Shown here piece by piece: positions 35,275-47,185 of a stretch of 64,000 bases of DNA; within the stretch, counting starts at the first letter, position 1; every line of letters begins with the position of its first letter. The translations under genes were made by a program, and so were the position numbers. The stretch is from Sandaracinobacter neustonicus (GTDB lineage: Bacteria; Pseudomonadota; Alphaproteobacteria; Sphingomonadales; Sphingomonadaceae): the NCBI RefSeq assembly GCF_006385875.1, contig NZ_VFSU01000019.1:124001-188000 (forward strand), read 5' to 3'. Under the pieces are notes generated by a model. That model did no database searches. It had not been told where the DNA came from and worked only from the letters and a program-made list of their open reading frames with translations.

Positions 35275-35306
35275 GATAAGGCGACGCTTTTGAAGCGTCG
35301 CTTATC
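35275..35306 (-). repeat. Hairpin over the rpsC stop codon
   Basis: GATAAGGCGACGCTT (35275-35289) pairs with AAGCGTCGCTTATC (35293-35306) with a single bulged base and a 3-base loop. The right arm includes the rpsC stop codon (35302-35304). No T-run. It could slow ribosome release or protect the upstream mRNA from 3' decay (inference). Confidence 0.65.
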
Positions 35307-35997
35307 GTGCGGGGCGAACTCCGGAAGTTTGGGATTCCATCATGATCCGGTCTTGCGCCATCGGGTCGTGACCCAGGATTTCGCCCTTATAGACCCAGAC
35401 CTTGATGCCGCAGACGCCATAAGCGGTGTGCGCCTGGCCTTCGGCATAATCGACATTGGCGCGCAGCGTGTGCAGCGGCACCTTGCCTTCGCGATAGGTT
35501 TCCGTGCGGGCGATTTCCGCCCCGCCCAGACGACCGCCGCAGGTGATCTTGATGCCTTCAGCACCAAGGCGCTGAGCCGACTGAACCGCGCGCTTCATCG
35601 CCCGGCGGAAGGCCACGCGGCGCTCCAGCTGGTCTGCGATGCCTTGCGCGATCAGGCGGGCGTCCACTTCCGGCTTGCGGATTTCGACGATGTTGAGCGA
35701 CACTTCGCTCTTGGTCATCGCACCGATCTGCTTGCGCAGCTTCTCGATGTCGGCGCCCTTCTTGCCGATGATCACGCCCGGACGAGCCGCGAAGATCGAA
35801 ACCCGGCACAGCTTGGCGGGGCGTTCGATCACCACCTTGGAGATGGCGGCCTGCGGATGCGTCTTCAGGATGAACTGACGGATCTTCAGGTCTTCCAGCA
35901 GCAGCCGACCATAGTCGTCACCGGTGGCGAACCAACGGCTGTCCCAGGTGCGGTTGATCTGCAGGCGAAGGCCGATCGGGGAAGTCTTCTGACCCAT
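35302..35997 (-). CDS. rpsC: 30S ribosomal protein S3
   Basis: 231 residues beginning [22 protein letters not shown]-type segment [21 protein letters not shown]-terminal [21 protein letters not shown]3 is part of the mRNA entry tunnel. One base after the rplV stop. Confidence 0.98.
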   Translation of the reverse strand: MGQKTSPIGLRLQINRTWDSRWFATGDDYGRLLLEDLKIRQFILKTHPQAAISKVVIERPAKLCRVSIFAARPGVIIGKKGADIEKLRKQIGAMTKSEVSLNIVEIRKPEVDARLIAQGIADQLERRVAFRRAMKRAVQSAQRLGAEGIKITCGGRLGGAEIARTETYREGKVPLHTLRANVDYAEGQAHTAYGVCGIKVWVYKGEILGHDPMAQDRIMMESQTSGVRPAR

Positions 35998-35998
35998 A

Positions 35999-36391
35999 TT
36001 AAGCCTCCTGCCCTTCGGTCACGTCACGCTCCTGCACGACGATGCGGATCTTCGAGAACGGCTTGACGATGCGCGAAGAGCGGCCACGCGCACGGGTCGC
36101 GAAGCGCTTCATGCTGATCGACTTGCCGACCGAAGCTTCCTTCACCCACAGCCGGTCGATATCCAGATTGTGGTTGTTTTCGGCGTTGGCAATCGCGGAC
36201 TGCAGGCACTTCTTCACGTCCACGGCCATCGCCTTGGACGAGAAGGTCAGCGCCACGACAGCCTCTTCCGCCTTCTTGCCGCGGATCAGGCCAGCGACGA
36301 GGTTCAGCTTCTGGGCCGAACCGCGCACGGTGGTCGCAACAGCAAGCGCCTCGCGCTCGCCGACCTTGCGACCTGCTTGGGGTTTCGACAT
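35999..36391 (-). CDS. rplV: 50S ribosomal protein L22
   Basis: 130 residues; [20 protein letters not shown], the tunnel loop around [20 protein letters not shown], and [15 protein letters not shown]22 narrows the exit tunnel. 6 bp after rpsS. Confidence 0.97.
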   Translation of the reverse strand: MSKPQAGRKVGEREALAVATTVRGSAQKLNLVAGLIRGKKAEEAVVALTFSSKAMAVDVKKCLQSAIANAENNHNLDIDRLWVKEASVGKSISMKRFATRARGRSSRIVKPFSKIRIVVQERDVTEGQEA

Positions 36392-36397
36392 CTCAGC

Positions 36398-36661
36398 TTA
36401 CCTCTTCGACTTTTTGTCGGCGGCGTGGCCCGGGAAGGTCCGCGTCGGCGCGAACTCACCCAGCTTCATGCCAACCATTTCTTCCGACACCGAAACCGGC
36501 ACGAACTTCTTGCCGTTGTACACGCTGAACGTGTGGCCAACGAACTGCGGCAGGATCGTCGAGCGCCGCGACCAAGTCTTGATCGGGCCACGAGCGCCCG
36601 ATTCCACCTTCTTCAGCAGGCTCAGTTCGACGAACGGGCCCTTCCAAACGGAACGTGCCAT
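36398..36661 (-). CDS. rpsS: 30S ribosomal protein S19
   Basis: 87 residues; [20 protein letters not shown] and [20 protein letters not shown] are diagnostic, ending [13 protein letters not shown] few residues shorter than the common 92-residue form, mainly in the loop after the first helix. 3 bp after rplB. Confidence 0.98.
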   Translation of the reverse strand: MARSVWKGPFVELSLLKKVESGARGPIKTWSRRSTILPQFVGHTFSVYNGKKFVPVSVSEEMVGMKLGEFAPTRTFPGHAADKKSKR

Positions 36662-36664
36662 CGC

Positions 36665-37501
36665 TTACCTCTTCTTCTTCGCGTGGCGAGAACGGATAAT
36701 CATCTTGTCCGTCGCCTTGTTCGAACGAGTCTTGGCACCCTTGGTCGGCTTGCCCCACGGAGTCACCGGGTGGCGGCCGCCCGAAGTCCGGCCTTCACCA
36801 CCGCCGTGCGGGTGGTCGACCGGGTTCTTGGCGACACCGCGCGTCAGCGGGCGAACGCCCAGCCAGCGCTTGCGGCCAGCCTTGGCCAGATACTGGTTCG
36901 AGTTGTCCGGGTTGGAAACCGCACCCACCGTCGCCATGCACTCAGAGCGGACATAGCGCTGCTCGCCCGAGTTCAGGCGGATGATCACCATGCCGCGGTC
37001 ACGGCCGACAACCTGAATGAAGGTGCCGGCGGCGCGGGCCAGCTGGCCGCCCTTGCCGGGCTTCAGTTCCACGTTGTGCACGATGGTGCCGACCGGGATC
37101 TGGCCGATTTCCATCGCGTTGCCGGGCTTCACGTCCACCTTCTTGCCGGCCACCACGCTGTCGCCGGGGGCGAGGCGTTGCGGGGCGAGGATGTAGGCCT
37201 GCTTGCCGTCTGCATAGGTCACCAGCGCGATGAACGCCGAGCGGTTCGGGTCATATTCCAGACGCTCGACAGTCGCGGGGGCATCCCACGTGCGGCGCTT
37301 GAAATCAATGATCCGGTAGCTCTGCTTGTGGCCACCACCGATGCCACGGGCCGTTGCATGGCCCATGTTGTTGCGGCCGCCGGACTTGGTCTTGCCGACC
37401 GTCAGCGCCTTAACCGGCTTGCCCTTGTGGAGCGCCGAGCGATCGACGAGCACAAGGCCGCGGCGGGCCGGGCTCGTCGGATTATACTGCTTCAGTGCCA
37501 T
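36665..37501 (-). CDS. rplB: 50S ribosomal protein L2
   Basis: 278 residues; [20 protein letters not shown] and [20 protein letters not shown] (the conserved segment near the peptidyl-transferase centre with the essential His) are present. 4 bp after rplW. Confidence 0.98.
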   Translation of the reverse strand: MALKQYNPTSPARRGLVLVDRSALHKGKPVKALTVGKTKSGGRNNMGHATARGIGGGHKQSYRIIDFKRRTWDAPATVERLEYDPNRSAFIALVTYADGKQAYILAPQRLAPGDSVVAGKKVDVKPGNAMEIGQIPVGTIVHNVELKPGKGGQLARAAGTFIQVVGRDRGMVIIRLNSGEQRYVRSECMATVGAVSNPDNSNQYLAKAGRKRWLGVRPLTRGVAKNPVDHPHGGGEGRTSGGRHPVTPWGKPTKGAKTRSNKATDKMIIRSRHAKKKR

Positions 37502-37505
37502 GGCG

Positions 37506-37817
37506 TCAGATACCTGTCGTCACATCGATCGACTGGCCGTCGGCCAGCGTCACGATTGCCTTCTTGACGTCGTTGCGCCGGTAGGGCTTGCCCCGCCAGG
37601 TCTTCGACTTACCCTTCTGGATCAGCGTGTTCACAGCCGTGACCTTCACGCTGAACAGCGCTTCGATCGCCGCCTTGATCTCCGGCTTGGAGGCCGTCTT
37701 GGCGACTTCGAACACCAGTTGGTTATGCTCTCCGACCAGCGTCGACTTTTCCGTGATGATGGGCTTCACCACCACGTCATAGTGCTTCAGGTCGATGGTT
37801 TCGGATTGCTTAGCCAT
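37506..37817 (-). CDS. rplW: 50S ribosomal protein L23
   Basis: 103 residues; [20 protein letters not shown] and [20 protein letters not shown] are diagnostic. L23 is the main docking site for trigger factor and SRP at the tunnel exit. Overlaps the rplD stop by 8 bp. Confidence 0.97.
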   Translation of the reverse strand: MAKQSETIDLKHYDVVVKPIITEKSTLVGEHNQLVFEVAKTASKPEIKAAIEALFSVKVTAVNTLIQKGKSKTWRGKPYRRNDVKKAIVTLADGQSIDVTTGI

Positions 37818-38433
37818 TGAAACGCGCCTCCAGCGATTCGATCGCGGCGCGCGTCAGCACCAGATGATCGTGGTTCAGAATGTCATAGACATTGGCGCCG
37901 ATCGCGGGGAGCACATCAACCTTGTACAGGTTGCGGCTGGCCAGAGCGAAGTTCACGTCGACAGCGGAACCGTCGATGAACAGGCCGTTGGCGACGCCGA
38001 GCTTTTCCAGATTGCCCTTCAGCGCCTTGGTCTTGGCAGCGTCCAGCACCAGATTGTCCACGACGACCAGCTTGCCTTCGCGCGCCTTGGCAGACAGCGC
38101 GACCTTCAGGCCCAGAACCCGAACCTTCTTGTTCAGGCCGGGGTTGAAGTCGCGGGCCACCGGGCCGTGCGCCTTGCCACCGCCGATGAATTGCGGGGCC
38201 GCACGGTTGCCGTGACGAGCGGTGCCGCCACCCTTCTGCTTGCCGAACTTCTTGCCGGTGCGGCTGATGTCCGAACGACGCTTCGAGCCACGGGCGGTGC
38301 CACGGCGCTTTTCCAGCTGCCAGGTCACGACGCGGTGCAGGATGTCGGCGCGCGGCTCCAGCCCGAAAATCTCCGGGTTCAGCTCGAGCTCGCCGGTCTT
38401 GCCGCCGTCAAGCGTTTGCACTTGCACCTTCAT
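37810..38433 (-). CDS. rplD: 50S ribosomal protein L4
   Basis: 207 residues; the RNA-binding loop [20 protein letters not shown] and [20 protein letters not shown] are diagnostic. In E. coli L4 also represses its own S10 operon; no leader similar to that was recognised here. The ATG at 38433 overlaps the rplC stop (TGATG); GGAG lies nine bases before it. Confidence 0.97.
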   Translation of the reverse strand: MKVQVQTLDGGKTGELELNPEIFGLEPRADILHRVVTWQLEKRRGTARGSKRRSDISRTGKKFGKQKGGGTARHGNRAAPQFIGGGKAHGPVARDFNPGLNKKVRVLGLKVALSAKAREGKLVVVDNLVLDAAKTKALKGNLEKLGVANGLFIDGSAVDVNFALASRNLYKVDVLPAIGANVYDILNHDHLVLTRAAIESLEARFNG

Positions 38434-39176
38434 CACGCTTGCTCCTCAACAGTCGCTTCGACAGCCGGAGCTTCTTGCGCGGGGGTTTCAGCCGGAGCAC
38501 CGGCCGTCTTCACCGACGCCGGATAAGGCGCATCGGCCGGACGCGAAACCTTCACGGAATCGCGGATCAGCAGCCAGCCGCCCTTGGAACCCGGCACGGA
38601 ACCGCGCACGAACAGCAGATCACGCTCAACGTCCGTCTGGACGATTTCGAGGTTCTGCTGGGTGCGGTTCTTGTCACCCATGTGACCGGCCATCTTCTTG
38701 TTCTTGAACACCTTGCCGGGGTCCTGACGGTTACCCGTAGACCCGTGCGACCGGTGCGAGACCGAAACGCCGTGGGTCGCGCGCAGACCGCCGAAACCCC
38801 AACGCTTCATGGCGCCCGCAAAGCCCTTGCCCTGCGTCGCGCCCGTCACATCGACCAGCTGGCCGACGAGAAAATGATCTGCGGAAATCGTCGCGCCGAC
38901 TTCGACCAGAGCGTCTTCCGCCACCGGGAATTCAGCGAGAACAGCCTTCGGCTCCACTTCCGCCTTGGCGAAGTGGCCACGCTCGGGCTTGGTCAGATTC
39001 TTGGCCTTGGCCGAGCCCGCGCCGAGCTGGATCGCGACATAGCCGTCGCGGTCCGCCGTCTTCTGGGCGACGACCTGGTTCGTTTCGAGGGCCAGGACCG
39101 TGACGGGCACATGGACCCCGTCTTCACGGAACAGGCGGGTCATCCCCACCTTCCTGGCGATAACGCCGGTTCGCAT
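38433..39176 (-). CDS. rplC: 50S ribosomal protein L3
   Basis: 247 residues beginning [20 protein letters not shown]; core motif [20 protein letters not shown] intact. It carries an extra C-terminal tail of about 25 residues rich in Ala, Pro and Glu ([20 protein letters not shown]). The start at 39176 is preferred: GAAGGA is six bases upstream, whereas the earlier ATG at 39182 directly abuts it. Confidence 0.97.
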   Translation of the reverse strand: MRTGVIARKVGMTRLFREDGVHVPVTVLALETNQVVAQKTADRDGYVAIQLGAGSAKAKNLTKPERGHFAKAEVEPKAVLAEFPVAEDALVEVGATISADHFLVGQLVDVTGATQGKGFAGAMKRWGFGGLRATHGVSVSHRSHGSTGNRQDPGKVFKNKKMAGHMGDKNRTQQNLEIVQTDVERDLLFVRGSVPGSKGGWLLIRDSVKVSRPADAPYPASVKTAGAPAETPAQEAPAVEATVEEQA

Positions 39177-39276
39177 TTCCATTCCTTCATCAGAGGCCCT
39201 TGCCGGCGAAATGCCATCGGGGCTTGAAACTCAGAGGCCCGCCGAAAAACGCCGGAGGGCTTGGCTACAGCAGAAA

Positions 39277-39591
<315 letters not shown>

Positions 39592-39740
39592 ATTCCCAAA
39601 CTTCTCTCGTTCCGGCGAGGCGTTCCCAGCAAGACATGCTCACGGGGGTCAGCTTCACCGATTCAAACCAGGATCGACAGTCCAAACAGCTTCGCTTCAC
39701 AGCGATCCGCCAAGCCCTGAAAGCGGGCTTCGGCATCACA

Positions 39741-39789
39741 CCAAAAGCAATCCCGCCCAGCCAGCGACGAATCACCGGCCGGGCGGGAG
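39741..39789 (-). terminator. Candidate intrinsic terminator after tuf
   Basis: On the minus strand TCCCGCCCGGCC (39778-39789) pairs with GGCTGGGCGGGA (39752-39763) with one mismatch, and TTGCTTTTGG follows. It lies 12 bp after the tuf stop, so fusA-tuf mRNA probably ends here and the S10 operon has its own start. Confidence 0.65.
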
Positions 39790-39800
39790 GCAGCCCTATA

Positions 39801-40991
39801 TTACTTAATGATCGACGCCACAACCCCTGCGCCGACGGTCCGGCCGCCTTCGCGAATGGCGAAGCGCAGGCCTTGCTCCATGGCGATCGGAGCGATCAGC
39901 TTCACGCCGAGCGTGATGTTGTCGCCGGGCATGACCATTTCCGTGCCTTCCGGCAGTTCGACAGTGCCCGTCACGTCGGTCGTGCGGAAGTAGAACTGCG
40001 GGCGATAGTTGGCGAAGAACGGCGTGTGACGGCCACCTTCATCCTTCGACAGCACGTAAACTTCGGCCTTGAACTCGGTGTGCGGCTTGATGGAGCCGGG
40101 CTTGCAGAGAACCTGGCCGCGCTCCACGTCTTCACGCTTCGTGCCGCGCAGCAGCGCGCCGATGTTGTCGCCGGCCTGACCTTGATCCAGCAGCTTGCGG
40201 AACATTTCGACGCCGGTCACCGTGGTCTTCACGGTGTCCTTGATGCCGACGATTTCGACTTCTTCGCCAACCTTCACGATGCCGGTTTCGACACGGCCGG
40301 TCACCACGGTGCCGCGACCGGAGATCGAGAACACGTCTTCGATCGGCATCAGGAACGGCTTGTCCAGCGGACGTTCCGGCTGCGGGATGTAGCTGTCGAC
40401 AGCGGCCATCAGCTTCAGCACGGCGTCGCGGCCGATTTCCGGCTTCTTGTCTTCCAGAGCCATCAGGGCCGAACCCTTGATGATCGGAATATCGTCGCCC
40501 GGGAAGTCGTACTTGGACAGCAGCTCGCGGATTTCCAGCTCGACGAGTTCGAGGATTTCCTCGTCGTCGACCTGATCGACCTTGTTCATGAACACCACCA
40601 GAGCCGGCACGCCGACCTGCTTCGCCAGCAGGATGTGCTCGCGGGTTTGCGGCATCGGGCCGTCGGTGGCGGACACGACGAGGATCGCGCCGTCCATCTG
40701 CGCCGCGCCGGTGATCATGTTCTTCACATAGTCGGCGTGGCCGGGGCAGTCGACGTGGGCATAGTGCCGGTCGGCCGTTTCATATTCGACGTGCGCCGTC
40801 GAAATGGTGATGCCGCGCTCGCGCTCTTCCGGGGCCTTGTCGATCATGTCGTAGGCCGTGAAGGTGGCGCCGCCGGTTTCAGCCAGCACCTTGGTGATGG
40901 CAGCCGTCAGCGAGGTCTTGCCATGGTCAACGTGACCGATGGTGCCGATGTTGCAGTGCGGCTTGTTCCGCTCAAACTTCGCCTTCGCCAT
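39801..40991 (-). CDS. tuf: Elongation factor Tu
   Basis: 396 residues; G1 motif GHVDHGKTS (19-27), [24 protein letters not shown] and SALMALEDK follow. Delivers aminoacyl-tRNA to the ribosome. 54 bp after fusA in the str operon order rpsL-rpsG-fusA-tuf. Only one copy is in the window. Confidence 0.99.
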   Translation of the reverse strand: MAKAKFERNKPHCNIGTIGHVDHGKTSLTAAITKVLAETGGATFTAYDMIDKAPEERERGITISTAHVEYETADRHYAHVDCPGHADYVKNMITGAAQMDGAILVVSATDGPMPQTREHILLAKQVGVPALVVFMNKVDQVDDEEILELVELEIRELLSKYDFPGDDIPIIKGSALMALEDKKPEIGRDAVLKLMAAVDSYIPQPERPLDKPFLMPIEDVFSISGRGTVVTGRVETGIVKVGEEVEIVGIKDTVKTTVTGVEMFRKLLDQGQAGDNIGALLRGTKREDVERGQVLCKPGSIKPHTEFKAEVYVLSKDEGGRHTPFFANYRPQFYFRTTDVTGTVELPEGTEMVMPGDNITLGVKLIAPIAMEQGLRFAIREGGRTVGAGVVASIIK

Positions 40992-41045
40992 TTGGGTTTC
41001 CTCTTTGCTTTAATCTGTTGTCTGTTGCTTGTGGATCAGCCGGGT

Positions 41046-43121
41046 TCAGCCCAGCTTTGCCTTCACTTCTTCGGCCACGTTCGAAGGCACTTCTTCGTAA
41101 TGGCTGAATTGCATCGTATATTGTGCACGGCCCTGCGTCATCGAACGCAGCTGGTTCACATAACCGAACATGTTCGCCAGCGGGACCATGGCTTCGATCA
41201 CCTGGGCGTTGCCCCGGGTATCGGTGCCCTGAATCTGGCCACGGCGGCTGTTCAGGTCGCCGATGCAGTCGCCCATGAAGTCTTCGGGCGTCACCACTTC
41301 CACCTTCATCATCGGCTCAAGCAGCTTGATGCCGGACTTGGTGGCCGCTTCGCGCATCGCGCCGCGGCCGGTGATTTCGAACGCCAGCGCCGACGAGTCG
41401 ACGTCGTGGTAGGCGCCGTCATACAGCGTTACCTTGAAGTCGATGATCGGGAAGCCGATCAGCGCGCCCGAAGCCGCGACTTCACGGATGCCCTTTTCAA
41501 CCGCCGGGATATATTCCTTCGGAACGTTCCCGCCCTTCACTTCGTCGACGAAGAGGATGCCGGTGCCACGTTCGCCGGGCTCCACGATCATCTTCACACG
41601 GCCGAACTGGCCGGTGCCGCCGGACTGCTTCTTGTGGGTGAAATCGATATCGACCTTGCGGGCCAGCGATTCCCGATACGCCACCTGCGGCGCACCGACA
41701 TTGGCTTCCACCTTGAATTCACGCTTCATGCGGTCGACGAGGATTTCGAGGTGAAGTTCACCCATCCCCTTGATGATCGTCTGGCCGGATTCGATGTCCG
41801 ACGTCACGCGGAAGCTCGGGTCTTCCTGTGCCAGCCGGTTGAGCGCGATGCCCATCTTTTCCTGGTCGGCCTTGGTCTTGGGTTCCACGGCCACTTCGAT
41901 CACCGGCTCGGGGAATTCCATGCGCTCAAGGATGATCGGCTTCAGCGGCGCGCACAGCGTGTCGCCAGTGGTCGTTTCCTTCAGGCCCACCAGCGCGACG
42001 ATGTCGCCGGCATAGGCTTCCTTGATGTCTTCCCGGTTGTTGGCATGCATCAGCAGCATGCGGCCGATCTTCTCGCGCTTGTCCTTCACCGAGTTCAGCA
42101 CCGAGGTGCCGGTCTCCAGCTTGCCGGAATAGATGCGCGCGAAGGTCAGAGAACCGACGAACGGATCGCTCATGATCTTGAACGCCAGCGCGCTGAACGG
42201 CGCGTCGTCGCTCGCGTCGCGGGTGTCTTCCTCTTCCGTGCCGGGCTTCACGCCCTGCACGGCCGGGATGTCCAGCGGGCTCGGCAGATAGTCGATCACG
42301 GCGTCGAGCAGGGGCTGCACACCCTTGTTCTTGAACGCCGAACCGCACAGCACCGGCACGAAATCGAACGCCAGCGTGCCCTTGCGGATCAGCGCCTTCA
42401 GCAGCGCCGTCTCCGGCTCGGTGCCTTCCAGATAGGCTTCCATCGCCGCGTCGTCCTGCTCGACGGCGATTTCGATGAGCTCGGCACGGGCAGCGGCAGC
42501 CGCATCGGCATATTCAGCCGGGATGGGCTGATATTCGAACTTCGCGCCCAGCGATTCTTCCAGCCAGATGATGGCGCGGTTCTCGACGAGATCGACGAGA
42601 CCCTTGAAATCGCCTTCCAGACCGATGGGCAGATAAAGCACCGCCGGGCGGGCGCCCAGACGATCCTTGATCATCTGCACGCAGCGATCGAAGTTGGCGC
42701 CGGTGCGGTCCAGCTTGTTCACGAAGCACATGCGCGGCACGCGATACTTGTCGGCCTGACGCCACACCGTTTCCGATTGCGGCTCCACGCCGGCCACGCC
42801 GTCGAAGCAGGTGATCGCGCCATCCAGCACGCGCAGCGAACGCTCGACTTCAATCGTGAAGTCCACGTGGCCGGGCGTGTCGATGATGTTGATGCGGTGG
42901 TCGTTCCAGAAGCAGGTCGTCGCGGCGGACGTGATGGTGATGCCCCGCTCCTGCTCTTGTTCCATCCAGTCCATCGTGGCCGTGCCTTCATGCACTTCCC
43001 CGATCTTATAGGACTTTCCGGTGTAATAGAGAATCCGCTCGGTCGTGGTCGTCTTGCCGGCATCGATGTGGGCCATGATGCCGATGTTGCGATACTTCTC
43101 AAGCGGGTGAGAGCGAGGCAT
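41046..43121 (-). CDS. fusA: Elongation factor G
   Basis: 691 residues, five-domain translocation GTPase. G1 motif AHIDAGKT (17-24), [19 protein letters not shown] and [10 protein letters not shown] are present. The start at 43121 ([14 protein letters not shown]) was chosen because upstream in-frame sequence to 43259 lies in the rpsG gap and lacks similarity. Confidence 0.99.
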   Translation of the reverse strand: MPRSHPLEKYRNIGIMAHIDAGKTTTTERILYYTGKSYKIGEVHEGTATMDWMEQEQERGITITSAATTCFWNDHRINIIDTPGHVDFTIEVERSLRVLDGAITCFDGVAGVEPQSETVWRQADKYRVPRMCFVNKLDRTGANFDRCVQMIKDRLGARPAVLYLPIGLEGDFKGLVDLVENRAIIWLEESLGAKFEYQPIPAEYADAAAAARAELIEIAVEQDDAAMEAYLEGTEPETALLKALIRKGTLAFDFVPVLCGSAFKNKGVQPLLDAVIDYLPSPLDIPAVQGVKPGTEEEDTRDASDDAPFSALAFKIMSDPFVGSLTFARIYSGKLETGTSVLNSVKDKREKIGRMLLMHANNREDIKEAYAGDIVALVGLKETTTGDTLCAPLKPIILERMEFPEPVIEVAVEPKTKADQEKMGIALNRLAQEDPSFRVTSDIESGQTIIKGMGELHLEILVDRMKREFKVEANVGAPQVAYRESLARKVDIDFTHKKQSGGTGQFGRVKMIVEPGERGTGILFVDEVKGGNVPKEYIPAVEKGIREVAASGALIGFPIIDFKVTLYDGAYHDVDSSALAFEITGRGAMREAATKSGIKLLEPMMKVEVVTPEDFMGDCIGDLNSRRGQIQGTDTRGNAQVIEAMVPLANMFGYVNQLRSMTQGRAQYTMQFSHYEEVPSNVAEEVKAKLG

Positions 43122-43179
43122 GATTTGCTCCGGAACTTTAGAGTTTGATGACCAGCGCCAGTCTTGGCACCAGCCGCTG

Positions 43180-43668
<489 letters not shown>

Positions 43669-44040
43669 TTACTTCGGACGCTTCGCGCCGTACTTCGAGC
43701 GCGATTGCTTGCGGTTCTTGACGCCTTGCGTGTCGAGCACGCCGCGGAGCACGTGGTAACGCACGCCGGGCAAATCCTTCACGCGGCCGCCGCGAATCAG
43801 AACCACAGAGTGTTCCTGAAGGTTGTGGCCTTCACCGGGGATGTAGCCGATGACTTCGAAGCCGTTGGTGAGACGGATCTTCGCGACCTTCCGCAGAGCC
43901 GAGTTCGGCTTCTTAGGCGTCGTGGTGTAGACCCGGGTGCACACGCCGCGCTTTTGCGGGCAGGACTGCATGGCAGGCGCTGTCTCGCGAACACGCTGGG
44001 GCGTACGGCCCTTGCGAATCAACTGGTTAATCGTGGGCAT
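43669..44040 (-). CDS. rpsL: 30S ribosomal protein S12
   Basis: 123 residues; [40 protein letters not shown] and [20 protein letters not shown]. The classical streptomycin-resistance positions are wild type (Lys43, Lys88), so the ribosome is predicted to be sensitive. First gene of the str operon. The frame is open upstream to 44223 without S12 similarity. Confidence 0.98.
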   Translation of the reverse strand: MPTINQLIRKGRTPQRVRETAPAMQSCPQKRGVCTRVYTTTPKKPNSALRKVAKIRLTNGFEVIGYIPGEGHNLQEHSVVLIRGGRVKDLPGVRYHVLRGVLDTQGVKNRKQSRSKYGAKRPK

Positions 44041-44259
44041 TCGCTCAGTCGTCTTTCTCTGTTCGGCGATCTTCCCCCATGGAAGCGCGCCTACTCCAGT
44101 GCCAGGTCCGCCCATGGAAGGGTGCATTGCCTGTTCGCAATGCTCTCCACGGCATAAGCGCGAGCAGCCCCAAAGGGGCCTCCCGCGCACGGCTCGGCCT
44201 GTCGTTTTCTGTCTCGCCATCAATGGCCGCCAAAAGGCCGCCCCGGAAAGCGAGCGCCG

Positions 44260-44288
44260 CCCTTATCCCCGCAGCCCCAAAAGGTCAA
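44260..44288 (-). promoter_or_regulatory. Candidate promoter for rpsL-rpsG-fusA-tuf
   Basis: On the minus strand TTGACC (44283-44288), then 16 or 17 bp, then ATAAGG or TAAGGG (44260-44266). It is about 220 bp upstream of rpsL in a 255-bp gap with no gene, implying a long leader that contains two copies of CTTCCATGGG. Confidence 0.4.
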
Positions 44289-44295
44289 CAGCCCG

Positions 44296-45579
44296 TCAGC
44301 GACGGTCCGTCACCAGTTCCCCGCCCTTCACCACCGCTTTGGCATGCAGCAGAGGCTGAACATCCGCCAGCGGATCACCCGCCACCGCCACCATGTCGGC
44401 ATAGCGGCCAACCGCGATTGCGCCCACATCCTTTTCGCGGCCCAGCGCTTCGGCCGCCGTGCTGGTGGCGGCGCGCAGCGCCTGCAGCGGGCTCATGCCA
44501 TAGCGCGCCATCACCGCGAACTGGTTCACCGCCATATCGTGCGGCATCACCCCGGCGTCCGATCCGAACACCATCTTCACGCCCGCCGCATTGGCCTTGC
44601 GGAAGCCCTCGCGCTGGATCTCGGCAATCTCCCGGTCCTTGCGCAGATTGTCCTCCAGCACCCCGTTCTTCGCCCCTTCGGACTGGGTATATTCGGTGTT
44701 GTAGATATCCATCGACAGATAGGCGCCCCGCTCCTTCGCCAGCCTGATGCCCTCGTCGTCGATCAGGCTGGCATGTTCGATGGTGTCGATCCCGGCGCGG
44801 ATCGCCGCCTTGATGCCTGCCGTGCCATGCGCATGCGCCGCCACCTTCACGCCCCACATATGCGCCTCATCGGCGATGGCCTTCAGTTCCTCCTCGCGCA
44901 GCTGCTGCTGCCCCGGCTCGGTGTTGCGGCTGAACACGCCGCCGGTCGCGCACACCTTGATCACTTCCGCGCCATATTTGCGCACTTCGCGCACCTTGTG
45001 GCGCAACGCCTCCGGCCCATCCGCGACACCCGGACTCGTCCGCGCGAAGCTGGGCGGATAAAAGGTCTCGTCGCAATGGCCGCCGGTCGCCCCCAGCGCA
45101 TAGCCGGCCGGCACAATGCGCGGGCCGGGCAGCCAGCCATCCTCGATCACCTGCTTGATCGCCACATCGGCATAATCGCCCGAACCGACATTGCGCACAG
45201 TGGTGAAGCCGGTGTCCAGCATCCGCCGCGCCTGCACCGCGCCCAGAATCGGCCAATAGGCGTCCGTCTTCAGCTGCGCCTCCATCGGCGGGATGCGCGG
45301 ATCGCCAGACAGATGCACATGCATGTCGATAAAGCCGGGCACCAAGGTCAGGCCGGGAAAGTCCACGCGCTTGTCGGTGGCGATCTTCAGCGTCAACTGG
45401 CTGCCGATCTGCCGGATGCGGCCATCTTCCACCAGAATCGCGGGCTTCTCCACCATCCGGCCGGTCAGCACGTCCAGCATCCGATCCGCCGTGATCAACA
45501 CCGTTTCCGCCGCCGCCGGAGCGGCAACTATCAGCGCCGCGCCCGCAACCAGAATCGCCTTCAACGCCCGCGCCTTCAT
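44296..45579 (-). CDS. Exported amidohydrolase-family metalloenzyme
   Basis: 427 residues. A signal peptide opens the protein (MKARALKAILVAGAALIVAA) and an amidohydrolase TIM barrel follows. Metal ligands are visible in order: HVH (PGFIDMHVHLSGD), a probable carboxylated lysine in EVIKVCATGG, His in AAHAHGTAGI, His in TIEHASLID and Asp in FGSDAGVMPHD. Similar periplasmic enzymes are Xaa-Pro or imidazolonepropionase-like dipeptidases. The start at 45579 was preferred over 45591 for the signal peptide and a GGGGG upstream. Two codons separate it from the enoyl-CoA hydratase. Confidence 0.87.
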   Translation of the reverse strand: MKARALKAILVAGAALIVAAPAAAETVLITADRMLDVLTGRMVEKPAILVEDGRIRQIGSQLTLKIATDKRVDFPGLTLVPGFIDMHVHLSGDPRIPPMEAQLKTDAYWPILGAVQARRMLDTGFTTVRNVGSGDYADVAIKQVIEDGWLPGPRIVPAGYALGATGGHCDETFYPPSFARTSPGVADGPEALRHKVREVRKYGAEVIKVCATGGVFSRNTEPGQQQLREEELKAIADEAHMWGVKVAAHAHGTAGIKAAIRAGIDTIEHASLIDDEGIRLAKERGAYLSMDIYNTEYTQSEGAKNGVLEDNLRKDREIAEIQREGFRKANAAGVKMVFGSDAGVMPHDMAVNQFAVMARYGMSPLQALRAATSTAAEALGREKDVGAIAVGRYADMVAVAGDPLADVQPLLHAKAVVKGGELVTDRR

Positions 45580-45593
45580 CGGTGCCCCCATTG

Positions 45594-46373
45594 TTATTGC
45601 TGCCGCCCCCTCGCCTGCACCGCTTCGCGCCGCTTCGCAACCTCGTCCGGCGTCACCGCCCCGTTCACCGCGCTGGAACGCGCATGCTCCAGCGCCATCC
45701 CCTCGCCGAACGTAGCGGCGAAGCCATCGTCGATCAGCTTCTTATAGGCAGCGGAAAAGCCCGGCTCGATCCCGGCCATATCGGCCGCCAGCTTCTTCGC
45801 CACCGCCAGCAGCTCGGCCGCCGGCACCACCCGGTTCACCAGCCCCCAGCGTTCCGCCGTGGTTGCATCCAGAAAATTGCCCGACAGGCTGAGTTCCTTC
45901 GCCCGATAAATGCCGATCAAACGGCTCAGCTTCTGGCTCAGCCCCCAGCCCGGCATGATGCCCACCCGCGCATGGGTGTCGGCAAAGCGCGCCGCCTCGC
46001 TGGCGATCAGCACGTCGCAGGCCAGCGCCACCTCGAAACCACCCGTGATCGCCACCCCGTTGATCGCGCCGATCACCGGCTTCCTGCACTGCTCGATCGC
46101 CTTCACAGGATTGGCCTCCGGCGTCTCTCCGGTGGCGTCGCTCATCGCCGTCGCGTCGGAACCAAGTTCCTTCAGGTCCAGCCCGGCAGTGAACGCCCGC
46201 TCGCCTGCCCCCGTCAGCACCACCACCCGCACATCGTCGCGCCGGTCCATCTCCACCATCACGGCGGCCAGTTCGGCCCGCAGCGCCTTCGACAGCGCGT
46301 TCATCGCCTCCGGCCGGTTCAGCGTCACCACCGCCACGCCGTCTGTGCCGATTTCCGTTTCCACATATGCCAT
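45594..46373 (-). CDS. Enoyl-CoA hydratase/isomerase family protein
   Basis: Crotonase-fold enzyme of 259 residues. The oxyanion-hole segments are GERAFTAGLDLKELG and AINGVAITGGFEVALACDVL; the residues normally Glu in hydratases are Gly/Phe-flanked Glu in GGFEVALACD. It probably acts in fatty-acid or related acyl-CoA degradation; exact substrate unknown. Immediately upstream of the amidohydrolase (2-bp gap to its earliest start), so likely one transcript. Confidence 0.87.
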   Translation of the reverse strand: MAYVETEIGTDGVAVVTLNRPEAMNALSKALRAELAAVMVEMDRRDDVRVVVLTGAGERAFTAGLDLKELGSDATAMSDATGETPEANPVKAIEQCRKPVIGAINGVAITGGFEVALACDVLIASEAARFADTHARVGIMPGWGLSQKLSRLIGIYRAKELSLSGNFLDATTAERWGLVNRVVPAAELLAVAKKLAADMAGIEPGFSAAYKKLIDDGFAATFGEGMALEHARSSAVNGAVTPDEVAKRREAVQARGRQQ

Positions 46374-46549
46374 CGCCGCTCCTTCCAGATTATGCCCTGT
46401 CTTAGCGCCACCGGCCGCAGCCGGGGCTAGCTATCCACTCTGCCAAGGGCCGCAGGTTGCCCTGCCCGCCGAAAATCCGCATTCAGAGATTATGGACCCA
46501 TTCAGCCGCCCCATGGTTGAGTCCCCGATAATCAAGCAAGGAGATAAGC

Positions 46550-47116
46550 ATGAAGCCCGCACTCGCAGTCGCAGCAGCCCTGTCCGCCCTCGGCATCGCC
46601 GCACTCGGCATGTCCGCCACCGCGCAAACACCCGCGGCACCCGCGCCGGTTGCCCCCAAGGCCGTGACAACCCCGATCCTCGGCGCGGGCGGCAAGCAAC
46701 TGGGCACCCTCTCCCTCACCCCAGCGCCCACCGGCGTGCTGATTCAAGTGAGCGCCACGGGCCTCACGCCCGGCTGGCACGCCATGCACTTCCACGCCGT
46801 GGGCGATTGCTCGGATGAAGGCTTCAAGAAATCCGGCGCGCACATCAACCATGCCACCACCAAGTCGCCGCACGGCCTGCTGAACCCGCAAGGCCCCGAT
46901 TTCGGCGACCTCCCCAACATCTACGCACAGGCAGACGGCAGCGTGAACGCGCAAGCCTTCAGCAGCCTTGTGCGCATGGGTGGAAGCGGCACCCAGCCGG
47001 ACCTGACAGACGCCGACGGCTCCGCACTGGTGATCCACGCCAATGCAGACGATCATATCTCCCAACCCATCGGCGGCGCGGGCGACCGCATCGGCTGCGC
47101 TGTCATCAAGGGCTGA
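46550..47116 (+). CDS. sodC: Superoxide dismutase, Cu/Zn family
   Basis: 188 residues, exported (signal peptide MKPALAVAAALSALGIAALG and onwards). Metal-binding set: HFHAVGDC (Cu ligands plus the disulfide Cys), HINHATTKSPHG (Zn region), PDFGDLPNI, and GGAGDRIGCAVI with the guiding Arg. The second ligand loop is slightly unusual (GAHINHATTK in place of GGHFNP). Detoxifies superoxide in the periplasm. AAGGAG stands seven bases before the ATG. Confidence 0.92.
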   Translation: MKPALAVAAALSALGIAALGMSATAQTPAAPAPVAPKAVTTPILGAGGKQLGTLSLTPAPTGVLIQVSATGLTPGWHAMHFHAVGDCSDEGFKKSGAHINHATTKSPHGLLNPQGPDFGDLPNIYAQADGSVNAQAFSSLVRMGGSGTQPDLTDADGSALVIHANADDHISQPIGGAGDRIGCAVIKG

Positions 47117-47185
47117 CATCAGGGGCTGACCTGTCCGAAGGGGGCGGCTCCCCGCCCCCTTCCCTTCCCCGGATTTCCACGCCAG

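Noticed and set aside
39636-43148. 1170-residue open frame on the plus strand antisense to tuf and fusA
   Set aside because: It mirrors strongly conserved genes on the other strand; GC-rich codon use produces such shadows.
43669-44040. Streptomycin-resistant S12 allele
   Set aside because: Lys43 and Lys88 are wild type.
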